Assembly (NCBI GenBank): GCA_038063175.1
Contig: JBBTVP010000018.1
Span: 1-10,806 of the forward strand
Direction: 5' to 3'
DNA from: JBBTVP01 sp038063175
GTDB lineage: Bacteria; Patescibacteriota; Minisyncoccia; UBA6257; 1-14-0-10-40-38
DNA length: 10,806 bases
Of the stretch, positions 7,031 to 10,806 are shown piece by piece. The translations under genes and the position numbers were made by a program. The notes beneath the pieces are model-generated. The model was not told the DNA's origin, did not search any database, and saw only the letters and a list, made by a program, of their open reading frames with translations. Positions within the stretch are counted from its first letter, which is position 1; the number at the start of each line of letters is the position of its first letter.

Positions 7031-7861
7031 TTATCGCTTCAGAAAATCGCTCAAGCTGATGAATTTACCGTATGCTTCCTTCACTTTCGTAATAGATCCT
7101 TCAACGAATTTACGAACGGTGTGGTCGGAAACTACCTCTGATTCTACCTCTGCGAGGGTATTCTCTTCCGTAGCCGCTGCCTCATCTTTCGGAAGGTACT
7201 CATTCAAAAGTTCGATTGCAGCTTCGTTCAAGCGGTGGGCTTCATCAAGATCGCCCGATGCGCGAAGGAGAAGCGGCTGCCACGATTGCCTTATTCTCAC
7301 GGCGCGGCGTCGAAGTTCAATCGAAAGTTTTTCGAATCGCTGATCGGCGATATCGAGTGCCTCACGGTTCTGGAACACGAGAACTAGGTCAACGGCTTTT
7401 GCGATGCCGGGATCATAGGTAAGTATGCGCCAATCTTTAAGCTGGCCGGCGATTGTCTGGATGCCGTCTAAACTCTCGGTTCCTTTCAGAAGATTCTGTG
7501 CTGCGTCGAAATACTTAACATAGCCATTGGTCGCCTGAACAAGCTCAATTCGAAAATCTTCGAACGCGAGCGTCACCTCGATATCCTCAAGCTTTTCACG
7601 GATGTTTTCTGTTTCAAGGGTAGAAAGCTCAATGATATTGGTGAGTGCTTCACGCTTCAGCTCTGTCTCCCGCTTCATGCGTTCGATGGGATCGATTGTT
7701 TCATCGCGCTTCAGGGCGTCGAGCTTTTCGATGCTTTCAATAACCGCTTCACGCGCGGTTTTTATCGGTTCTGGCTGGGCATGCGCCGTGGACACGAGCG
7801 AGATGCCAAAAACTGCGATAAATCCAGCAATAATGTACCTCATGGATATATTAAGGACCAT
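7031..7861 (-). CDS. Secreted helical protein of unknown function, third gene of the sigma-factor operon
   Basis: I do not recognise this 276-residue protein. It has a clear signal peptide: a short n-region (MRYI from residue 7), a hydrophobic core 10-24 and an AHA|Q cleavage site after residue 28. The mature part is highly charged, mostly alpha-helical and contains no cysteine. There is an acidic low-complexity stretch near 222-245 and a basic patch around RRRAVRIRQSW. No enzyme motif is visible. ATG 7861 is 7 bases after the previous stop; ATG 7843 (Met7) would give a more usual signal-peptide start, and neither has a good ribosome-binding site. As the distal gene behind a sigma factor and a membrane protein, it could be an extracytoplasmic sensor or modulator of the sigma system, or a protein that system protects. 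This is inference from position only. Confidence 0.75.
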   Translation of the reverse strand: MVLNISMRYIIAGFIAVFGISLVSTAHAQPEPIKTAREAVIESIEKLDALKRDETIDPIERMKRETELKREALTNIIELSTLETENIREKLEDIEVTLAFEDFRIELVQATNGYVKYFDAAQNLLKGTESLDGIQTIAGQLKDWRILTYDPGIAKAVDLVLVFQNREALDIADQRFEKLSIELRRRAVRIRQSWQPLLLRASGDLDEAHRLNEAAIELLNEYLPKDEAAATEENTLAEVESEVVSDHTVRKFVEGSITKVKEAYGKFISLSDFLKR

Positions 7862-7868
7862 ACTAGCA

Positions 7869-8294
7869 TTAAAAGATGATTTGGTCGAGTAGGTCGTCTA
7901 CGGGTACCTCCTCGGGTTTCCGAATCTCTCCTAGAAGGAGCGTCATCTCCCGTGCGGATTCCGTGAAGTATTCAGCTTCACCGAGTTCGATGCCGAGGTT
8001 TATTTGCTCCGCCTCCGAGAGGAGTTCACGGCTTTCATTCGTAAATCGTCCCCCGGGGATGAAGTTTCTCCAGTAGGCGAAGCCACCGAAAACCGCGACG
8101 AGGATAAAACTTGCGAGTGCAAGCGAAAATGTAAATTTCAAATTTTCCACCAGTTCACGGGAAACCACCTCAATCCACGTGGGGCGCTTCTGGGGGAGTG
8201 CAGCGATGAGACGCCGCGATCGTTCCTTAAAATCCGTGCTTGGTTCAACGGCACGGCAAAGTTGGACAACGGTTATAAGTTCCTGTTCGTGCAT
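7869..8294 (-). CDS. Single-pass membrane protein, probable anti-sigma factor
   Basis: This 141-residue protein starts 1 base after the sigma-factor stop, so the two are probably translationally coupled. The N-terminal part (1-52) is cytoplasmic and helical, with a P-x(3)-FKERSRRLI pattern at 18-30 that resembles the short N-terminus of membrane proteins following ECF-like sigma genes. One transmembrane helix spans about 54-75. The outer part (76-141) is acidic and helical (for example ESRELLSEAEQINLGIELGE). There is no zinc-binding HxxxCxxC motif, so it is not a classical ZAS-type anti-sigma factor. Its place directly behind the sigma gene, and its topology, argue for a regulator that holds the sigma factor at the membrane; homology cannot be shown by eye. 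Ends in TAA, 7 bases before the next gene. Confidence 0.72.
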   Translation of the reverse strand: MHEQELITVVQLCRAVEPSTDFKERSRRLIAALPQKRPTWIEVVSRELVENLKFTFSLALASFILVAVFGGFAYWRNFIPGGRFTNESRELLSEAEQINLGIELGEAEYFTESAREMTLLLGEIRKPEEVPVDDLLDQIIF

Positions 8295-8295
8295 A

Positions 8296-8838
8296 TTAGC
8301 GTTCTGGTTGAATAAGACGGCGAAGTTCGTTCAGTGCCCGGTGTTGGATTAAGCGAATTGCGCCTTCGCTTTTTGAAAGCGCCGCCGCGATCTCGCGGTG
8401 GGAAAGATCCTCCATGAATTTCATAAGGATTACATCTTGCTGGTCGGGAGTGAGGGTGCGGAGCGCGCCGCGGATTTTTTCGATTGCGAACCGATTCTCA
8501 AGCGCTCGTTCGATTCCAAAATCGGCAGCTACAAGTTCAGCATCCACATCCTCGAGGGGAATTGTGGATCGTTTTACTCGGTAGTGGTCGATTACCTTAT
8601 TCCGCGCAATTTGGTAGAGCCAGCTCGAGAAGGGAAATCCCTTCGATCGGTAGCGGGGAAGGTTTTGCCAGCAGCTCGCGAATACCTCATGCGTGAGGTC
8701 TTCTGCCTCCTCCCGGTGACTTACCTTCATATATATGAAGCGGTAGATTGGGGAGAGGTAGTGCTCGTAGAGCGCGTCGAAACTCGGGCGGTCGCCCTCT
8801 TGCGCGGTTCGTATGATGTTTTCTTCACCCTCTAACAT
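8296..8838 (-). CDS. RNA polymerase sigma factor, sigma-70 family, ECF-like (regions 2 and 4 only)
   Basis: This 180-residue protein has the two-domain plan of an alternative sigma factor. Region 2 (about 15-85) shows the DALYEHYLSPIYRFIY core-binding helix, the EEAEDLTHEVF segment, and FSSWLYQIARNKVIDHYR for -10 recognition. Region 4 (about 120-175) shows LTPDQQDVILMKFMEDLSHREIA followed by a helix-turn-helix (AALSKSEGAIRLIQHRALNELRRL) for -35 recognition. Regions 1 and 3 are absent, as in ECF sigmas. ATG 8838 is chosen because it sits just before the conserved part and 13 bases after a TAAAAT box; a GTG at 8892 would add 18 residues and run into the divergent znuC promoter. It heads an operon with a probable membrane anti-sigma factor and a secreted protein. 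Ends in TAA. Confidence 0.92.
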   Translation of the reverse strand: MLEGEENIIRTAQEGDRPSFDALYEHYLSPIYRFIYMKVSHREEAEDLTHEVFASCWQNLPRYRSKGFPFSSWLYQIARNKVIDHYRVKRSTIPLEDVDAELVAADFGIERALENRFAIEKIRGALRTLTPDQQDVILMKFMEDLSHREIAAALSKSEGAIRLIQHRALNELRRLIQPER

Positions 8839-8851
8839 AGGAAACGAATAG

Positions 8852-8857
8852 ATTTTA
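8852..8857 (-). promoter_or_regulatory. Putative -10 box (TAAAAT) for the sigma operon
   Basis: The minus strand reads AAGTAAAATCTATTCG and then the ATG at 8838, 13 bases after the box, giving a leader of only about 7 bases. No -35 box of the housekeeping type is seen. If the operon is self-controlled, the -35 would follow the ECF factor's own preference, which cannot be read here. Confidence 0.4.
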
Positions 8858-8900
8858 CTTTGGTTACCGAACAGGGTATGGTGCCCCCACACGTCTTAGC

Positions 8901-8909
8901 TGCTATTAT
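8901..8909 (+). promoter_or_regulatory. Putative extended -10 promoter for znuCB
   Basis: TGC followed by TATTAT (8904-8909) forms an extended -10 box 22 bases before the znuC ATG at 8932. No -35 box is evident. An imperfect inverted pair, ATGGTGC (8878-8884) and GTACCAT (8911-8917), brackets it and could be an operator, but it is short and not a known Zur-type box. Confidence 0.45.
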
Positions 8910-8931
8910 AGTACCATCCAATCACAACCTC

Positions 8932-9657
8932 ATGGCGAATGAAGCTCCACTGCTCACGGTATCAGGCCTAGAAGTATCTCTCGGTGACTTGACTATATTC
9001 AGAAATTTAAGCTTTGAAGTCAAGCAGGGGGAGGTAGTTGCGGTCATTGGACCGAACGGATCGGGCAAGACGATACTCTTGAAAGCCCTCATCGGGCTCC
9101 TACCCCATACGGGGAAAATCTCTTGGTCAGGAGAGGCAAAAATCGGTTATGTTCCCCAGAAGATAGACGCTGACCGGCATCTCCCTGTTTCAGCGCGGAA
9201 CCTTCTCGAAGCAAAGGCTCATATTTTAAAACTGCCGAAGCGAAAAATTGAAGAAACAATTCGTGAGGTCGGCCTTACCCCCGAAGCGCTGCGCGTTCCC
9301 GTAGGACACCTTTCTGGCGGACAGTTCCAAAAGATACTCATCGCATTTGCGCTCCTCGGGGATCCGAATGTGATTCTTTTCGATGAACCGACCGCTTCGC
9401 TCGACGAACTCTCGGAAGAACACATCTACGACCTCATGCATGAACTCCAGGATAAGCGGGGGATTACCTTTATACTCGTTTCTCATGATTTGAGCATCAT
9501 CAATCGGTATGCAACGAAGGTACTTTGCTTGAGCAAAGAGAATACCTGCTACGGTGCTCCCGAAGAAGTACTTACCTCGAGTATCTTAGAAAAGCTCTAC
9601 GGTGCACCGCATAAGTTTTTCCACCATCTCTTCCACAAAGCTGACCACACGAAATAA
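8932..9657 (+). CDS. znuC: Metal (Zn/Mn) ABC transporter ATP-binding protein
   Basis: This 241-residue ATPase drives an ABC importer. Visible motifs are Walker A GPNGSGKT (40-47), the Q-loop glutamine Q76 in YVPQK, the signature LSGGQ (127-131), Walker B VILFDEP (147-153) with catalytic E152, the D-loop SLD (156-158), and the switch histidine H185 in VSHD. The sequence style (YVPQKIDADRHLPVSARNLL) is that of the ZnuC/MntB manganese-zinc family. The C-terminus is histidine-rich (HKFFHHLFHKADHTK), as in several metal importers. ATG 8932 is chosen because it precedes the conserved start; an upstream ATG at 8860 would run through the promoter and the divergent sigma gene's 5' end. It lies 4 bases before znuB. 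No znuA-type binding protein is in view, so zinc versus manganese cannot be settled. Confidence 0.9.
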   Translation: MANEAPLLTVSGLEVSLGDLTIFRNLSFEVKQGEVVAVIGPNGSGKTILLKALIGLLPHTGKISWSGEAKIGYVPQKIDADRHLPVSARNLLEAKAHILKLPKRKIEETIREVGLTPEALRVPVGHLSGGQFQKILIAFALLGDPNVILFDEPTASLDELSEEHIYDLMHELQDKRGITFILVSHDLSIINRYATKVLCLSKENTCYGAPEEVLTSSILEKLYGAPHKFFHHLFHKADHTK

Positions 9658-9661
9658 GAAT

Positions 9662-10444
9662 ATGGCAGATTACTTTTCCGGTTTTCAAGAATTTTTCCCC
9701 GTCATACTTGCACTTGTTGCTGCAGTAGCAACTGGCCTCATGGGCGGGTTTGCGCTCATGAAAAAGATGACGCTTGCGGGGGACACTATGAGCCACATTG
9801 CGCTCCCCGGTCTCGGTATCGCGCTCATTTGGAATATAAATCTCGTGATCGGTGCTGCGGCTGCGCTTGCGATCGGAGCGATATTCATTTGGCACATCGA
9901 GGCGCGTACCGATTTAGCGGTTGAAACAACGATCGGTGTTATTTTTTCTGCGGCAATTGCGCTCGGGGTGCTCGTGACGCCTTCAGAGGAAATTATAGAA
10001 GCCCTGTTCGGGGGAGCAGAATTAATTTCAGTCTTTACGCTCCTCACCTACCTCGCGCTTTCTCTTCTTGTAATCCTTTATGTATTCCGCTTCAGGAACC
10101 AGCTCGTACTCGGATCGTTCAATGAGGATCTCGCCGAGGTTTCTGGAGTAAAGGTAAGTCGACTCAACCTCGTCTACTACCTTATGTTTGCACTCACCTT
10201 AATTCTCGGTCTTCGGTTTTTGGGAACCCTGCTTGTGTGAGCACTCGTGATTGTTCCTGCGGCAACCGCGAAGCAACTCACCGAAACCCTTTCTCACTTC
10301 CTCATCATATCCGCAACCGTTAGTGTGCTCTCGGTTGCGCTCGGTTATTTCCTCGTGGGCCTCTACAGTCTCTCGGTGGGACCAACAGTCATTTCGATCG
10401 CCGCAGGATTTTTCGTGTTGAGTCTTTTGAAGAAGCACAAATGA
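9662..10444 (+). pseudogene. znuB: Metal (Zn/Mn) ABC transporter permease, interrupted by one in-frame TGA
   Basis: The full frame is 260 codons, standard for the ABC-3 permease family, and encodes about eight membrane helices that form the channel partner of the neighbouring ATPase. Family marks include GDTMSHIALPGLGIAL (near 40-55) and SGVKVSRLNLVYY. Past the break, ALVIVPAATAKQL is the classic LLVxALLIxPAATA helix. Codon 193 is TGA (10238-10240), exactly at the x, where relatives carry Gly or Ser; both are one substitution from TGA. The frame and residue count are unbroken, so the gene reads 9662-10240 plus 10241-10444. The start is ATG 9662, 4 bases after znuC; there is no Shine-Dalgarno site, so coupling is likely. 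It also ends in TGA. As written, the product would lose its last 68 residues, including conserved helices, and should not work. Assembly error, recent decay or readthrough are all possible. Confidence 0.85.
10238..10240 (+). other. In-frame TGA interrupting znuB at codon 193
   Basis: The text reads ctt gtg TGA gca ctc gtg att, giving LLV-stop-ALVIVPAATA. GGA (Gly) or TCA (Ser) at this codon would restore a typical ABC-3 permease helix. No frame change accompanies it. Confidence 0.88.
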
Positions 10445-10476
10445 ACGAGGAAACGGGCGCTCAAAGCTGAACATCT

Positions 10477-10639
10477 AATTTTGACATCCTCGGGTCACAC
10501 GCCCCGGCCTTGAAGCCGGGGATACGGCGGCCCGAAGCACCGCTATGAAGGTTCATAGCGGTGCGGAGGAAATTTTTATCACGAACAAAACCCAAACCCC
10601 GGGCTTAAACCGGGTTGAATTCTAGGGGGGAATTTGACA
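10477..10639. repeat. Hairpin-rich block resembling an IS200/IS605-type end or its small non-autonomous derivative
   Basis: Three stem-loops lie within about 120 bases. Hairpin A is CCCCGGC (10502-10508) / GCCGGGG (10515-10521) with loop CTTGAA. Hairpin B is a perfect 13-bp inverted repeat, GCACCGCTATGAA (10537-10549) / TTCATAGCGGTGC (10552-10564), separated by GG. Hairpin C is CCCGG (10598-10602) / CCGGG (10610-10614), with outer AA/TT pairs. TCGGG (10490-10494) can also pair with CCCGA (10531-10535), enclosing hairpin A. The text TTGACATCCTC before hairpin A and GGGGAT after it resemble the ends I know from tnpB-bearing IS200/IS605 elements. A and C share the CCCCGG stem and a TT-AA loop in the same orientation, as paired subterminal hairpins do. 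AATTTTGACA (10477-10486) and AATTTGACA (10631-10639) flank the block. No transposase is encoded. Alternatives are a structured RNA or the znuB 3' end with a terminator (TTTTT at 10573-10577). Confidence 0.4.
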
Positions 10640-10662
10640 GTACAGAAAGAAAGAGTTATATA
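10634..10662 (+). promoter_or_regulatory. Sigma-70 promoter (TTGACA-N17-TATATA)
   Basis: A perfect -35 TTGACA (10634-10639) is followed after 17 bases by TATATA (10657-10662). Transcription would begin near 10669 and run to the right into the partial reading frame at 10743. Confidence 0.7.
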
Positions 10663-10742
10663 TACGGATAGTTCCGCGACTTGCTTCGGTGTGGCATGGT
10701 GCTGCATACGAGCGCAACCGCAACAACAAAAAGGACTTGCCA

Positions 10743-10806
10743 ATGGCAACCCTCGGTTCCGCTACCAGAATTCTCTCCCATCATCTCAAGTTGATCGGGG
10801 ATTCTG
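10743..10806 (+). CDS. Start of an unidentified gene, cut by the window edge
   Basis: An ATG at 10743 opens a frame that stays open to the end of the window (21 codons, beginning MATLGSATRILSHHLKLIGD). It has the best ribosome-binding site in the window, AAGGA at 10731-10735 with 7-base spacing, and lies about 75 bases downstream of a near-consensus promoter. I do not recognise the product from this fragment. The stretch from 10445 to 10742 before it holds no other supported gene: only the hairpin block, the promoter and a leader. An earlier ATG at 10695 in another frame closes after 32 codons and has no ribosome-binding site. Confidence 0.5.
   Translation, partial: MATLGSATRILSHHLKLIGDS

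Noticed and set aside
8878..8917. Zur or MntR operator upstream of znuC
   Set aside because: The inverted pair is short and imperfect and does not match the known AT-rich Zur or MntR palindromes, so it is not called as an operator.
10238..10240. Selenocysteine insertion at the znuB TGA
   Set aside because: The permease family has no Cys or Sec at this membrane-helix position, and no convincing SECIS-like hairpin is seen directly downstream.
10199..10474. 91-codon minus-strand frame opposite the end of znuB
   Set aside because: It is antisense to clear znuB coding sequence, is rich in charged residues without a motif, and has no promoter or ribosome-binding site.
10445..10742. CRISPR array in the hairpin-rich stretch
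   Set aside because: The repeats are different hairpins, not regularly spaced identical units, and no cas genes are present.

Overview
The window looks like a piece of a Patescibacteria (CPR) genome, probably Parcubacteria-like, with mid-range GC. The reasons are the archaeal-type bifunctional phosphoglucose/phosphomannose isomerase, the membrane-anchored family 5 solute-binding protein next to secG, the short streamlined genes, the scarce Shine-Dalgarno sites, and a sigma / single-pass membrane protein / secreted protein triad of a kind I associate with this group. This placement is inference; there is no rRNA or other marker to confirm it.

Layout. From 1 to about 4.9 kb everything is on the minus strand. 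Read in the direction of transcription it is gpmI (glycolytic phosphoglycerate mutase), a small four-helix membrane protein of the phage-holin/YvlD type, secG (Sec translocon subunit), an oligopeptide-type solute-binding protein, a PGI/PMI sugar-phosphate isomerase, and then the 5' two thirds of a tRNA-Leu(CAG) cut by the window edge. Gaps inside the gene block are short, so it is probably one operon. A divergent promoter region (4896-5072) separates it from rny (RNase Y), followed by an HU-family DNA-binding protein with its own promoter. A perfect 16-bp hairpin (6980-7015) is a terminator shared with the convergent operon on the minus strand. That operon (8838 down to 7031) encodes an ECF-like sigma factor, a single-pass membrane protein that is probably its anti-sigma factor, and a secreted helical protein. 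Divergent from it on the plus strand are znuC and znuB, the ATPase and permease of a zinc/manganese-type ABC importer.

Two recognisable genes are each broken by one in-frame stop with no frame change: gpmI by TAA at codon 105 and znuB by TGA at codon 193. Both can be explained by one substitution from a sensible codon. Real decay, sequencing or consensus error, and stop-codon readthrough all remain possible. Recoding of UGA to glycine (Gracilibacteria/Absconditabacteria) is tempting for znuB, but it does not explain gpmI and is poorly supported by the other genes.

The last 360 bases hold no complete gene. They contain a compact hairpin-rich block (about 10477-10639) resembling an IS200/IS605-type terminus or a non-autonomous derivative, then a good sigma-70 promoter, and a ribosome-binding site leading into an unidentified reading frame that runs off the window.
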